Source: Segatella copri (lineage in GTDB: Bacteria; Bacteroidota; Bacteroidia; Bacteroidales; Bacteroidaceae). From it: a stretch of 64,000 nucleotides of DNA. The stretch spans positions 3,204,001-3,268,000 of the forward strand of contig NZ_CATKVU010000006.1 of the NCBI RefSeq assembly GCF_949820605.1, written 5' to 3'. The notes beneath the pieces are model-generated. The model had not been told where the DNA came from and searched no databases. It was given only the letters and a program-made list of their open reading frames with translations. Shown here piece after piece: positions 1-8,660 of the stretch. Within the stretch, counting starts at the first letter, position 1; the number at the start of each line of letters is the position of its first letter. The translations under genes were made by a program, and so were the position numbers.

Positions 1-836
1 CGGAATGGAGTACGATTTGGACCCAAATCGAAGCCCATCAGCTTCATGATACGCTTACCGCCTACGATGTTACCCCGGTAGTGGCAGATAACGTTGATAA
101 CCTCCTGAGCAAAGTTCTGCTTCTCACGTGCAGTTTCGATGTCGCCGTTCTTCCAAGCCTCAATGATGCCAACCAACTCTTTACCATTGTAGTTGGTCGT
201 ACCACCGATACCACCCTGTGCACCACCCTGAGCCAGACTAGGGAGAATGGTCTCGTCCTGGCCATGGAGCATGTCGTACTTGCCATTCTTGTAAAGACGA
301 CACTGGTTATATTCATACAAACTCTCGAAGGTATATTTAATACCAGCAAAATTAGGAATTCGTCCATCTACAGCCTTTAATAAATCGAGCATTGGCAAAT
401 AAGCACCATTGAATGCAGGTATATGGTAGTAGTAGAAAGGAAGTTCTGGTGCGGCAGAAGCTATCTCCTCGCAATACTTTACAAGTTCTTCGATACGGCC
501 GATGTGCGGGAATGGAGGAGCCATTGAACCGATACCCCAAACACCTAACTTCTGTGCGTGCTCTGCCAAACGACGGCTTTCACGGAGGCAACAGCTGCCT
601 ACATGGACGATAATTTTGAAGTCCTTTGGAGCTACGTCTACCCATCTCTCAGCAAGGAGCATTCTCTCCTCGGTGGTCAACATATAGCCCTCGCCTGATG
701 AACCATTGATAAACACACCCTTCAGACCGTTCTTCTGAAGCATCTTGGCATAAGCCTCGATAGGTTCTAAGTTCACATCACCGTTAGTATAAAAAGGAGT
801 AAACGGTGCATCAATAAGTCCAATGATCTTTTCCAT
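1..836 (-). CDS. nanA: N-acetylneuraminate lyase, 3' end outside the window
   Basis: Cleaves N-acetylneuraminate (sialic acid) to N-acetylmannosamine and pyruvate in the cytoplasm, the first catabolic step. The visible 278 residues show the DapA/NanA TIM-barrel pattern: the pyruvate-binding loop NGSSGEGYMLT near residues 44-54, the catalytic tyrosine in FYYYHIPAFNG near 134-144 and the Schiff-base lysine in FAGIKYTFE near residue 167. The ATG at 836 follows the upstream transporter gene by 44 bases, so the two are probably one operon. The C-terminus runs off the left edge. A related dihydrodipicolinate-synthase-type aldolase is possible, but the motifs and the transporter neighbour favour NanA. 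Confidence 0.9.
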   Translation of the reverse strand, partial: MEKIIGLIDAPFTPFYTNGDVNLEPIEAYAKMLQKNGLKGVFINGSSGEGYMLTTEERMLLAERWVDVAPKDFKIIVHVGSCCLRESRRLAEHAQKLGVWGIGSMAPPFPHIGRIEELVKYCEEIASAAPELPFYYYHIPAFNGAYLPMLDLLKAVDGRIPNFAGIKYTFESLYEYNQCRLYKNGKYDMLHGQDETILPSLAQGGAQGGIGGTTNYNGKELVGIIEAWKNGDIETAREKQNFAQEVINVICHYRGNIVGGKRIMKLMGFDLGPNRTPF

Positions 837-880
837 AATTATATATATTAATGTAAGTTAGTTAAAATTTTATCGTTTTT

Positions 881-2116
881 TTATTCCAAGTTATCTGTCT
901 TTGGTTTCAAGCAAGCCAACTGAATCGTCAGTGCTGCGATAACCACTACACCCAATACGGCAAAAGCCAGCCCCAGATTACCGCCATCTGAGAATTTACC
1001 CATTACCTGAGTAACCATTGCTCCAGCAAACACGCCAACCATGTTCATGATGCCATAGGCAGTAGCCCTGTATTTCGCCGAAATAATCTGGCAGAGAATA
1101 GGCATATTATTGGCATCAAACATGCCATACCCGACGCCGAAGAGTAAACCGGCTACCACAACTGCTACCACATTGTGACCGAAGCCCAAGAGGAATAGGG
1201 CTGGAATCGTCATACCTAATCCGATAGCACTAGTATAAACACGACCGCGGATATTCTTGCGAACCCACTTGTCTGAAAGCACACCTCCGAAGAGGACTCC
1301 AAACAAAGAGGAGATTGCGATGGTGATGGTTGACAGCGGACCAGCCTCTGACATAGGTACATTCAAGTTCTCTGCAAACAAAGTCGGAAGCCAGTTCTTG
1401 GTTGCCCAACCAGGGAGAGAAGGAACTGCGAAATAGAAGAGGATAACCCAAAATGTCCAAGTAGAAAATACAGCAGATAAGCCTTGTAATAATCCGCCCT
1501 TTGTGGACTTTCCCTGCTGAACTTCAGTAGTATTTACTGTATCCTTGTTTTTATCGTGCAACAACAGAAGCAACACGACAGAATAAGCAATTCCGAGAAT
1601 GCCAAACCAGTGGAATGTGGTGTGCCAGGAGAAGGCTGCTGCTACGGTAGCACCAAATCCTCCGATGGCCTGACCGACATACAAACCGGTCATGTGAACA
1701 CCGATAGCCAGAGATCTTGACTTTCCTTCATGCCAGTCGGCAATAAGGGATAAGGCAGAAGGGATGTAAAGAGCCTCACTAATACCCATCATCGCTCTCA
1801 ACATGTAAAGTTGATGGAAACTAGAAGCATATCCCATCAGGTAGGTCACCAGAGACCATACGAAGAGACTGCCTACTACTAATTTCTTTCTACTGACTCT
1901 ATCAGCCACGATTCCGGCAAATGGACTCACAATACCATAGATCCAAAGGAAGACTGCCATCAAAGCGCCAAAGGCTTCAGCCTGCTGCAGTTCCACGATA
2001 TCAAGCTTCATTGCAGCCTGCATGGTGGATAGCATCTGACGATCCATATAGTTGAGAAGAGCTACAACCCAAAGGAGTGCTACAACTAACCAAGGATAAA
2101 ACTTTCTACTCTTCAT
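881..2116 (-). CDS. nanT: MFS transporter, probable sialic acid importer
   Basis: A 411-residue inner-membrane major facilitator protein with about 12 hydrophobic segments. It begins MKSRKFYPWLVVALLWVVAL and has the MFS loop motif in the form GIVADRVSRKKLV after the second segment. It lies directly upstream of nanA on the same strand and opposite a ROK-family regulator. Bacteroidetes nan loci (nanLET in Bacteroides fragilis) also pair an MFS NanT with the lyase, so import of N-acetylneuraminate is the likely role. Substrate is inferred from context. The sequence alone would also fit an anion:cation symporter of sugar acids. Confidence 0.8.
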   Translation of the reverse strand: MKSRKFYPWLVVALLWVVALLNYMDRQMLSTMQAAMKLDIVELQQAEAFGALMAVFLWIYGIVSPFAGIVADRVSRKKLVVGSLFVWSLVTYLMGYASSFHQLYMLRAMMGISEALYIPSALSLIADWHEGKSRSLAIGVHMTGLYVGQAIGGFGATVAAAFSWHTTFHWFGILGIAYSVVLLLLLHDKNKDTVNTTEVQQGKSTKGGLLQGLSAVFSTWTFWVILFYFAVPSLPGWATKNWLPTLFAENLNVPMSEAGPLSTITIAISSLFGVLFGGVLSDKWVRKNIRGRVYTSAIGLGMTIPALFLLGFGHNVVAVVVAGLLFGVGYGMFDANNMPILCQIISAKYRATAYGIMNMVGVFAGAMVTQVMGKFSDGGNLGLAFAVLGVVVIAALTIQLACLKPKTDNLE

Positions 2117-2150
2117 TTTATCATTATTAGATTGTTTATTAATTTCGGTG

Positions 2151-2182
2151 CAAATATATAACTAATTTTATTAACCTCCAAA
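2151..2182 (-). promoter_or_regulatory. Promoter of the nanT-nanA operon
   Basis: On the minus strand TTTG (2179-2182), a 20-base spacer and TATATTTG (2151-2158) match the Bacteroidetes housekeeping promoter (-33 TTTG, -7 TAnnTTTG). Transcription would start near 2145, about 30 bases before the transporter ATG. The 344-base gap to the divergent regulator also holds an AT-rich palindrome (AGAATTAATTAATTCT, 2280-2295) that could be an operator. Confidence 0.65.
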
Positions 2183-2420
2183 TTATTATGAAACTTTTTT
2201 CATTAAAGTGATTAAATAATTTAGTTTAATTTATTTGTGAGGCATATTTTGCCAAGTATACCTTATTATATTATGCGATAGAATTAATTAATTCTTTGTT
2301 ATCTAACAATATTGATACCATGACATCTCTGATGGCGAGGAGTTAAATACAAAATACTTGTTATTTTACGCATTTAGATTAATTAACGTATCCTTAATTA
2401 AAAAAATAAATTTATTTATT

Positions 2421-2437
2421 TACCTTTGCAAGGTAAT
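2421..2437 (+). promoter_or_regulatory. Palindrome containing the -7 box of the ROK regulator gene
   Basis: TTACCTTTGCAAGGTAA is a perfect palindrome (TTACCTT-TGC-AAGGTAA) and includes TACCTTTG, the expected -7 box, at 2422-2429. A protein bound here would cover the promoter, so autorepression by the ROK protein encoded 24 bases downstream is plausible. No TTTG -33 box is visible at the right distance, so the promoter may be weak. Confidence 0.5.
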
Positions 2438-2460
2438 TGTAGTTAATAATAAAATGTAGT

Positions 2461-3663
2461 ATGTTAAAAGATATAGTCAATAACACAAAATGGTCCGCTT
2501 CAAAGTCGGCTTTAATGAGGCTGCTTATAGAGCGTGGAGGACAAACTATTGCCGAACTTTCCAAAAGTTTAGGAGTCAGTATCCCATATACGACTAAGAC
2601 CCTGAACGAACTTATAGAAATCGGTCTGGTACAGGAAACAGGAAAAAGAGCCCACTATTCAAAGAGGGCTCCTAAAGAGTATGATTTAATTGCCACTTCG
2701 GGCTATTTTCTTGGAATAGATACAGGAAAAGATTACCTTACTTTAGGAATTTGTGATTTTTGTGGTAATATGGTAACTCAGCTAGAGAGAATAGACTTTG
2801 TATATGAAGATACCCCAGATTGCTTTGAAAGTCTCATAGCAATAATCAACACTTTCATAGAGAAAGAAGGCTTCAAAAAAGAAAATATACAGAATGCATG
2901 CATGAGCATTGGCGGCAGAGTTAACCCAGAAATTGGTTGCGCATACAATTATTTCACTTGTATAGAAAAACCATTGGCTGATATGCTCTCTCAGAGCCTG
3001 AATATACCTGTATGCATTGACAACGACACTCGGTGCATGACCTACGGAGAATACCTCAGAGGCATCTGTAAGGGTGTTAAGAATGTCATTTTTGTTAATG
3101 TGAGTTGGGGAATTGGTATCGGTATTATCATCAACGGCAAATTATATTTTGGCAAGTCGGGATTTTCTGGGGAAATTGGACATATGCATATATACAATAA
3201 TGGCATAATTTGTCATTGTGGAAAGACTGGATGCGTGGAAACTGAGACTTCTGGTTCTGCACTACAACGTAAGATGAATCAGAAGATACAGAATGGTGGC
3301 ATATCTGTCCTCTCTGACAAAGTGTTGAATCAACACCAAAGTCTAACACTCCACGATATTCTCGAAGCCATCAAGAAAGAAGATGTGATGAGCATTGAGA
3401 CGTTGCAAATGATGGCAGTAGAATTGGGTACAACCCTTGCTGGTGTCATCAATATATTCAATCCTGAGATGTTGGTTATAGGAGGAGACCTATCGGTTAC
3501 TGGTGACTACATAACACAACCAATATGTATGGGAATCAAGAAATTCTCTCTCAATATGGTGAACGAAGATTCCAAGATAGAAACATCTACTCTGAAAGAC
3601 TGTGCAGGATTAATAGGTGCATGCTTAATGGCAAGAAGTAAAATGTTACAGGAGCAATATTAA
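2461..3663 (+). CDS. ROK-family transcriptional regulator of the sialic acid genes
   Basis: A 400-residue NagC/Mlc-type protein. Residues 15-65 form a winged helix-turn-helix (IAELSKSLGVSIPYTTKTLN). From about residue 80 a ROK sugar-kinase-like domain follows, with a glycine-rich loop (GIDTGKDYLTLG), GEIGHMHI near 236 and the zinc motif CHCGKTGCVE near 251-260. ROK regulators bind amino-sugar or sugar-phosphate ligands and release DNA. Its divergent position from nanT-nanA suggests that it controls them in response to a sialic acid breakdown product such as ManNAc or its phosphate. Ligand and target are inferred. Confidence 0.85.
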   Translation: MLKDIVNNTKWSASKSALMRLLIERGGQTIAELSKSLGVSIPYTTKTLNELIEIGLVQETGKRAHYSKRAPKEYDLIATSGYFLGIDTGKDYLTLGICDFCGNMVTQLERIDFVYEDTPDCFESLIAIINTFIEKEGFKKENIQNACMSIGGRVNPEIGCAYNYFTCIEKPLADMLSQSLNIPVCIDNDTRCMTYGEYLRGICKGVKNVIFVNVSWGIGIGIIINGKLYFGKSGFSGEIGHMHIYNNGIICHCGKTGCVETETSGSALQRKMNQKIQNGGISVLSDKVLNQHQSLTLHDILEAIKKEDVMSIETLQMMAVELGTTLAGVINIFNPEMLVIGGDLSVTGDYITQPICMGIKKFSLNMVNEDSKIETSTLKDCAGLIGACLMARSKMLQEQY

Positions 3664-4020
3664 GCGTTTATGGCAGTGTTAAGGTCATAATCATTTGGGG
3701 GACTCTGCCTTAGATTAACAGCTTTACTGCTGTAGTCCCGCAAAGGATTTTGTGTAGTTCCGTACTTGCATTTTGAATAAAGTGTTGGAAAATATTTTGT
3801 CTATGCTGATAGCTTGCTCGTATGTATTGACCAGCTTCTGCAGGTCTTGTTGCATGTATCGGAGATAATTTGCAAAACGGAAGTATTGCTGATATTGCGA
3901 AGTTATAGTTTAGCCGTTGCAACATTTTTAATTATCAATCCCCTATTTTGTAGTAAGACTAATTGTTCATATATATATAGGTTGCTTGTCGTAGCTCATA
4001 TACCTAAATAAAAAGCAAAG
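3664..4020. other. Intergenic stretch with a possible gene remnant
   Basis: No intact gene is convincing. On the minus strand, 3724-3909 is an open frame of about 61 codons without a clear start, containing YFRFANYLRYMQQDLQKLV, which reads like the C-terminal helical end of a real protein. It stops at a TAA at 3724-3726 and is preceded by an in-frame stop. I do not recognise the family. It may be the tail of a decayed gene. Confidence 0.3.
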
Positions 4021-4063
4021 TCCCACCTTAGTACGCATCGTTGAGAGGCGTACTAAGGTGGGA
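4021..4063. terminator. Strong hairpin, likely bidirectional terminator
   Basis: A perfect 16-bp stem (TCCCACCTTAGTACGC and its complement) with an 11-base loop. An A-rich run lies on the left and a short T run on the right. It separates the plus-strand ROK gene region from the minus-strand ATPase remnant, whose transcript would also run into it. Confidence 0.7.
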
Positions 4064-4118
4064 TTTGTTACTGCAAAAATATAGTTTAAAATCGTATTAT
4101 CCAAATATTTCTAAGAAA

Positions 4119-4469
4119 TCAGCTTATCGGGTAGATGATGGCTTGCCGAGCTTGTGGGCACATTTGTACTTCATCGAAAATGATGGCTGATTTGCGTGGC
4201 TCCAAGATTACTTGGTAGATTGATTGGAGGCGTAAAAATATGTAGTTCAAGTCCATGAGGTTGTCAAACAGCAGTTTCACTTCCTTAGATGCTTGTACGA
4301 AATCTATAAGGATATAGCTTTTGTATTCATTTTCTGCGAAAGCTTTGGCTGCCGTTGACTTTCCTACCCGGTGTGCTCCTTTGAGCAAGAGAGCTGTGCT
4401 ACCATTTCTCTTTCGTTTCCATTCGAGCATTTTATCGTATACTTTTCTTTTAAATATTCTTTTTCTCAT
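4119..4469 (-). pseudogene. Truncated AAA_14-type ATPase (N-terminal part only)
   Basis: Only 116 residues from the ATG at 4469. The Walker A motif KGAHRVGKST (30-39), ILIDF and the Walker B region SAIIFDEVQMCPQARQAI are clear, and then the frame ends at IIYPIS. The full homologue at 38738-40084 continues after PKARQAI for more than 300 further residues, so this copy has lost the rest of the ATPase and the whole C-terminal DUF4143-like region. The ATG at 4469 is chosen because a TATCTTTG -7 box lies at 4489-4496; any start further upstream would lie in or before the promoter. Its private repeat array is still intact. Confidence 0.75.
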
Positions 4470-4488
4470 AACTTGCTGATTTTGAGTG

Positions 4489-4520
4489 CAAAGATACATA
4501 TAAGTTCCAAATCCCCCAAA
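4489..4520 (-). promoter_or_regulatory. Promoter of the truncated ATPase gene
   Basis: TATCTTTG (4489-4496, minus strand) with TTTG at 4517-4520 and a 20-base spacer is a good Bacteroidetes promoter. The TTTG lies inside the promoter-proximal copy of the 20-bp direct repeat, so a repeat-binding protein would compete with or contact RNA polymerase. Confidence 0.6.
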
Positions 4521-4556
4521 TGTTTTTACTTGAAATGTTCCAAATCCCCCAAATGT
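4504..4556 (-). repeat. Two 20-bp direct repeats at 33-bp pitch upstream of the truncated ATPase
   Basis: GTTCCAAATCCCCCAAATGT occurs exactly at 4504-4523 and 4537-4556 (plus-strand reading). The 33-base pitch is about three helical turns. The same arrangement with other sequences precedes the two full ATPase genes in this window. Confidence 0.85.
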
Positions 4557-4599
4557 TTTATGTTTCAATAGGGATGAGGAAAACTTTCTCAGAAAAAAA

Positions 4600-4711
4600 A
4601 CACGGACAAATTTGTCCGGACAAATTTGTCCGGCATAATATAATCTATTGATTATAAGAAGATTATGAAACTGCCGGACAGACATCCGGACAAATTCAAT
4701 TTGTCCGTGTT
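4600..4711. repeat. Large inverted repeat built from GGACAAATTTGTCC palindromes
   Basis: Two abutting copies of the palindrome GGACAAATTTGTCC (4604-4617, 4618-4631) face a related 19-base palindrome (4688-4706). The two ends (about 4600-4636 and 4672-4711) are inverted copies of each other with small gaps, around a 36-base AT-rich loop. It could be an operator cluster or a cruciform-forming mobile remnant. No gene is seen in 4712-4912. Confidence 0.7.
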
Positions 4712-4912
4712 ATATTTTTAGGTCATAAATGCAGGTTTGGCATGGCGCAAACTATGATTTATGCTCCAGAAAACGGTGAGTTGGAGGGAAGAAAACTATG
4801 AGTTAGATTCGTTAACACTTTACGAGAACAGGTCTTTCATGGAGAAAAATGGCTGTAGGATGCAATATTATCCCTTGTTCCTTGTTATTATGATATACAA
4901 ACTGTTGTGGAA

Positions 4913-5617
4913 ATGAAAAAGAAAATAGTTATAATGATGGTGCTGCTGCTTGCTGTTGTTGGAGCAAAGGCACAAGAAGTGGAGAATCCGGTAGGCAGAT
5001 TCTCGGTAATTCCTCGTATTGGTGTATCTCTGGCTAACTGGAGCGGATTGGTCCTCGAACCTGAGAAGGGAATCTCGCTAAAGCCTAAGTATCAGGCTGG
5101 CTTCATGGGTGGCGCAGATGTGGAATATCGCATAAATAAGAGCCTGGGTATTACGCTGGGTGCTTATTATGCCCGGCAGGGTATGCGCTTCCCTGACTGT
5201 GAGTTGACTGAGAATGCTGAAAAAGGGGAATATACAGGTATTAAGAATCATCATGTGAACCTCGGTTATATCCAGGTACCGCTCATGCTGAAAGCCTATC
5301 TTGTAGAGGGCTTGTCGGTGAATGCAGGCGTTCAGGTGGGATTCCTTTGTGGCGACGGCAAGGTGAAAAGAGAGGAAACCGACCTTCAGAAGGACAAGAA
5401 CGGGTCTGTTACATACAAGGATATGCAGGAAACCGAAGCTCCTTGGCCTGCCAAGAAGGTGGATGTAGCCATTCCTTTGGGCTTGAGCTATGAATATATG
5501 AACGTGATTCTGGATGCCCGTTACAACGTGAGCCTGACGAAGGCTGGCAAGGGTGATTGGGATAACTGCAAGAACAAGGCTCTGACCTTTACCGTGGGTT
5601 ATCGTTTTACATTATAA
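4913..5617 (+). CDS. Outer membrane beta-barrel protein (PorT-like)
   Basis: 234 residues from the ATG at 4913; a GTG two codons earlier is less likely. The signal peptide MKKKIVIMMVLLLAVVGAKA is followed by QE, so Gln is at +1. The rest is an alternation of short amphipathic strands (GFMGGADVEYRINKSLGITL, INLGYIQVPLML-like, ending ALTFTVGYRFTL with a C-terminal aromatic) typical of 8-strand barrels of the OMP_b-brl_2/PorT type. Function is unknown. It stands alone between two terminators. Confidence 0.75.
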   Translation: MKKKIVIMMVLLLAVVGAKAQEVENPVGRFSVIPRIGVSLANWSGLVLEPEKGISLKPKYQAGFMGGADVEYRINKSLGITLGAYYARQGMRFPDCELTENAEKGEYTGIKNHHVNLGYIQVPLMLKAYLVEGLSVNAGVQVGFLCGDGKVKREETDLQKDKNGSVTYKDMQETEAPWPAKKVDVAIPLGLSYEYMNVILDARYNVSLTKAGKGDWDNCKNKALTFTVGYRFTL

Positions 5618-5640
5618 AAGAATATTTGGATAGAAATAAG

Positions 5641-5675
5641 AAAAGCCTCAAATCCGCAAAGGATTTGAGGCTTTT
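5641..5675. terminator. Bidirectional terminator between the barrel gene and metG
   Basis: A perfect 15-bp stem AAAAGCCTCAAATCC/GGATTTGAGGCTTTT with loop GCAAA. The A and T ends make it a terminator on either strand, serving the two convergent genes. Confidence 0.85.
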
Positions 5676-5709
5676 ACCTTATCTGATAATCAGATGATTC
5701 TATGATTCT

Positions 5710-7776
5710 TTATCCAACCTGGCTTCCTGGCTTAACCTTGCCAAGGAGAGAAGTTACGTTCAATGAGCCGTCGAAGTTGACTGCACTCAGAATCATACCC
5801 TGACTCTCAATGCCCATCATCTTGCGAGGAGCAAAGTTGGCTACGAACAATACGTCCTTGCCGATTAGCTGCTCTGGCTCGTAGTAGGCTGCGATACCTG
5901 AGCAGATAGTGCGCTCTACGCCAGAACCATCGTCGATGGTGAACTTCAGGAGTTTCTTAGACTTCTTTACCTTCTCGCAGTTCAGAATGTGACCTACGCG
6001 GATATCGAGTTTCTCGAAATCATCGAAGCTAACCTCTGGCTTGATAGGAGCAGCCTGATAAGAAGCCTCCTCGTTAGCCTTCTTGGTGTCAGCGAGCTTC
6101 TGGAGTTGTCTTTCGATAACCTCATCCTCAATTTTCTCGAAGAGCAATTCAGGCTCACCGAGCTGGGTACCAGCCTTGAGCAAATCTGTGCTGCCGAGCT
6201 GAGTCCACTCGAAGTTAGGCATATTGATCATCTTGCGGAGCTTCTCAGAAGAGAATGGCAAGAATGGTTCGAAGGCGATGGCGAGGTTGGCAACCAACTG
6301 GAGGGAGATGTTCAGGATGGTCTCCACACGCTTAGGATCGGTCTTCCAAACCTTCCAAGGCTCACACTCTGTGATGTATCGGTTACCGATACGTGCCAGG
6401 TTCATAGCCTCTTTCTGAGCCTCGCGGAACTTGAATACGTTAAGATACTGCTCTACCTTCTCCTTCACGTCCTTGAACTCAGCGATAGCCTTCTCATCTA
6501 CCTCCTGCAATTCACCACAGGCAGGAACTACGCCGCCCCAATACTTCTTAGTGAGTTGGAGGGCACGGTTTACGAAGTTACCGTAAACGGCAACCAACTC
6601 AGAGTTGTTGCGCTCCTGGAAATCCTTCCAGGTAAAGTTGTTGTCCTTGGTCTCAGGCGCATTGGCTGTCAATACATAGCGCAATACATCCTGCTTGCCT
6701 GGCAAATCTACGAGATACTCGTGCAACCATACAGCCCAGTTGCGGGATGTTGAAATCTTATCATCCTCCAGGTTCAGGAACTCGTTGGCTGGTACGTTGT
6801 CTGGCAAGATATAGTCGCCGTGAGCCTTCAGCATAGTAGGGAAGATGATGCAGTGGAACACGATATTGTCCTTACCGATGAAGTGAACAAGACGTGTTTC
6901 AGGATCCTGCCACCACTTCTGCCATGTTCCCCACTTTTCTGGATGAGCATCGCAAAGCTCCTTGGTGTTTGAGATGTAGCCGATAGGTGCATCGAACCAA
7001 ACGTAGAGCACCTTTCCTTCTGCACCCTCTACTGGAACAGGAATACCCCAATCCAAGTCGCGGGTCATGGCACGTGGCTGAAGATCCATGTCCAACCAGC
7101 TCTTGCATTGGCCGTAAACATTGGTACGCCACTCTTTGTGGCCTTCCAGAATCCACTTCTTCAACCAATCCTGATACTTGTTCAATGGAAGATACCAGTT
7201 CTTGGTAGGCTTCTTTACGAGACCATGACCAGGGTTATTCTTGTTGGTAGGGTTGATGAGCTCCTCAGGAGAGAGGGTAGCACCACATTTCTCGCATTGG
7301 TCGCCATAAGCACCCTCTGCACCACAGCGAGGACAAGTACCTACGATATTACGGTCGGTAAGAAATTCGCCTGTTACCTCGTCGCAGAACTGCTCCTCTA
7401 CCTTTTCTTCCAATACGCCCTTGTCATAGAGTGTGCGGAAGAAGTCTGAAGCAAACTTATTGTGAGTAGGCGAAGTGGTACGGCTGTAAATATCAAAAGA
7501 GATACCGAAGTCCTCGAAACTCTTCTTGATGAGGTTATGATAGCGGTCAACCACCTCCTGAACGGTAATTCCTTCTTTCTTGGCACGGATAGTAACAGGT
7601 ACACCATGCTCATCGCTACCGCCGATGAAGACAACATCCTGCTTCTTGAGACGGAGGTAGCGAACATAGATATCGGCTGGCACGTATACACCTGCCAGGT
7701 GACCGATATGCACACCACCGTTGGCATAAGGCAAAGCCGCAGTCACGGTAGTACGTTTAAAGTTCTTTTGTTCCAT
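5710..7776 (-). CDS. metG: Methionyl-tRNA synthetase
   Basis: Charges tRNA-Met with methionine. The 688-residue protein has the HIGH motif (GVHIGHLAG, near 21-29), a Cys4 zinc knuckle ([17 protein letters not shown]), the WFDAPIGY motif and a KMSKS-region signature in the variant form DKISTSRNW. The C-terminal ~110 residues are an EMAP/Trbp111-like tRNA-binding domain ([15 protein letters not shown], ending [12 protein letters not shown]). The start at 7776 is preferred to one at 7809 because the -7 box TAATTTTG lies at 7807-7814, which would put the longer start before the transcription start. Confidence 0.97.
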   Translation of the reverse strand: MEQKNFKRTTVTAALPYANGGVHIGHLAGVYVPADIYVRYLRLKKQDVVFIGGSDEHGVPVTIRAKKEGITVQEVVDRYHNLIKKSFEDFGISFDIYSRTTSPTHNKFASDFFRTLYDKGVLEEKVEEQFCDEVTGEFLTDRNIVGTCPRCGAEGAYGDQCEKCGATLSPEELINPTNKNNPGHGLVKKPTKNWYLPLNKYQDWLKKWILEGHKEWRTNVYGQCKSWLDMDLQPRAMTRDLDWGIPVPVEGAEGKVLYVWFDAPIGYISNTKELCDAHPEKWGTWQKWWQDPETRLVHFIGKDNIVFHCIIFPTMLKAHGDYILPDNVPANEFLNLEDDKISTSRNWAVWLHEYLVDLPGKQDVLRYVLTANAPETKDNNFTWKDFQERNNSELVAVYGNFVNRALQLTKKYWGGVVPACGELQEVDEKAIAEFKDVKEKVEQYLNVFKFREAQKEAMNLARIGNRYITECEPWKVWKTDPKRVETILNISLQLVANLAIAFEPFLPFSSEKLRKMINMPNFEWTQLGSTDLLKAGTQLGEPELLFEKIEDEVIERQLQKLADTKKANEEASYQAAPIKPEVSFDDFEKLDIRVGHILNCEKVKKSKKLLKFTIDDGSGVERTICSGIAAYYEPEQLIGKDVLFVANFAPRKMMGIESQGMILSAVNFDGSLNVTSLLGKVKPGSQVG

Positions 7777-7806
7777 ATTAGCTAATATATTTTTGTTATT
7801 TGGCTG

Positions 7807-7814
7807 CAAAATTA
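7807..7814 (-). promoter_or_regulatory. -7 box of metG
   Basis: TAATTTTG on the minus strand, about 31 bases upstream of the chosen ATG, matches TAnnTTTG. A clear TTTG at -33 is not visible. Confidence 0.5.
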
Positions 7815-7904
7815 CAAAAAATGTTGGAGATAAGAAAGAATTATCGTCGCTTTTTCTTACTTATATATATAATAAGGTGTAAAAAGCTGGGTTCTTTAGT
7901 GTTT

Positions 7905-8054
7905 TTATAGTAAGGATAGCGTAGGGCAGGATACGAAAAAAGACCCTTTGCATCTCTGCAAGAGCCTCCCATCTTGTACATTTCCATCAGACTCCTCCCT
8001 GATAGGACTGTACCTAATTATATTATCATTTACTTTTTCTACAAACTTATTCAT
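7905..8054 (-). other. Structured intergenic stretch, possible small RNA or leader
   Basis: Minus strand: a 38-base hairpin (7976-8013) has outer stem GTACA/TGTAC and inner stem CCTATCAG/CTGATGG. A second hairpin near 7937-7970 is followed by TTTTTT, like an intrinsic terminator. A 49-codon frame from the ATG at 8054 (MNKFVEKVNDNIIRYSPIRE...) runs through it and overlaps the stop of an 11-codon frame at ATGA, but the folding makes RNA more likely than protein. It lies downstream of the small peptide gene at 8148-8246 and could be its 3' end. No other gene is seen in 7810-8147. Confidence 0.35.
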
Positions 8055-8147
8055 TCTGACAACTTATGTTGTTGACCTTTTACCATCTAATTACCTTAGT
8101 ATGTAGAAAACTTCTTCCTTATATATTTTTATCTATAGAGAGATTTC

Positions 8148-8246
8148 TTACATTACGTTCATATAGGCGATAACGGCCAACTCTGCAAGAAGAATTACGA
8201 AACCAATCTTCTTTACTGCGTTTGTAATTTTAAAAATGCAATCCAT
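8148..8246 (-). CDS. Small single-span membrane peptide (32 aa)
   Basis: The frame MDCIFKITNAVKKIGFVILL... has a short basic N-terminus and one hydrophobic segment, ending AYMNVM. It has its own promoter (TACCTTTG at 8310-8317, minus strand) and a short hairpin (8278-8292) in the leader. I do not recognise a family. Many Bacteroidetes genomes carry such very short membrane proteins in gaps like this one. Expression is inferred only from the promoter and from sensible composition. Confidence 0.45.
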   Translation of the reverse strand: MDCIFKITNAVKKIGFVILLAELAVIAYMNVM

Positions 8247-8309
8247 AATCTTAATAGTTTTGTTGTTAATAATTAAACTAGCGTTGTGCTAGCTTTCTTT
8301 TTACGTTTG

Positions 8310-8317
8310 CAAAGGTA
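8310..8317 (-). promoter_or_regulatory. -7 box in front of the small peptide gene
   Basis: TACCTTTG followed by C on the minus strand fits TAnnTTTG exactly. Transcription would start near 8303, giving a 57-base leader with the CTAGC/GCTAG hairpin. The 8318-8515 stretch upstream is AT-rich with repeated TGGGGTAAT motifs and no gene. Confidence 0.5.
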
Positions 8318-8515
8318 ATGCATTTTTTTATCCTATATGGGGTAATTTTTGTTAGAATTAGTGATTTTTGTAAATTTAAAAGCTAATTAAAATCAATTAT
8401 TACACCTTATGGAATAGAAATTACCCCGTCTTAGACGATTTTGCTATTCGTTTTTGTCTGTTTTTTGTGGTATTTTTGTCTTTATGGGGTAATATTTTCG
8501 TAATGACAAAAGAAA

Positions 8516-8561
8516 ATAGCCATTCTAAAACAGATTTGTAACTATTTTAAAATGGCTATTC
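8516..8561 (-). terminator. Hairpin downstream of comM
   Basis: ATAGCCATT/AATGGCTAT arms around an AT-rich loop, about 100 bases after the comM stop. On the minus strand the second arm is followed by a T-rich run, so it may end the comM transcript. Confidence 0.5.
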
Positions 8562-8660
8562 TTCTATTTTTCTCCCTTTTTCCCTTTATAAATCCAACTT
8601 TTTAGAGCGAATGATAGGAAAAAACGGATTTTTATCCTTTTACATATATCTTCTTTATGA

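Noticed and set aside
5989..6753. Long open frame of 254 codons on the plus strand inside metG
   Set aside because: It is antisense to a certain gene, follows its codon pattern and shows no family features.
7777..7809. Earlier start for metG
   Set aside because: The -7 box overlaps this part, so it would not be in the message; the conserved protein begins at 7776.
7905..8054. 49-residue protein gene coupled to an 11-codon leader frame
   Set aside because: The frame runs through two hairpins and a T-run; coding is possible, but RNA structure is the better reading, so it is listed only as a structured stretch.
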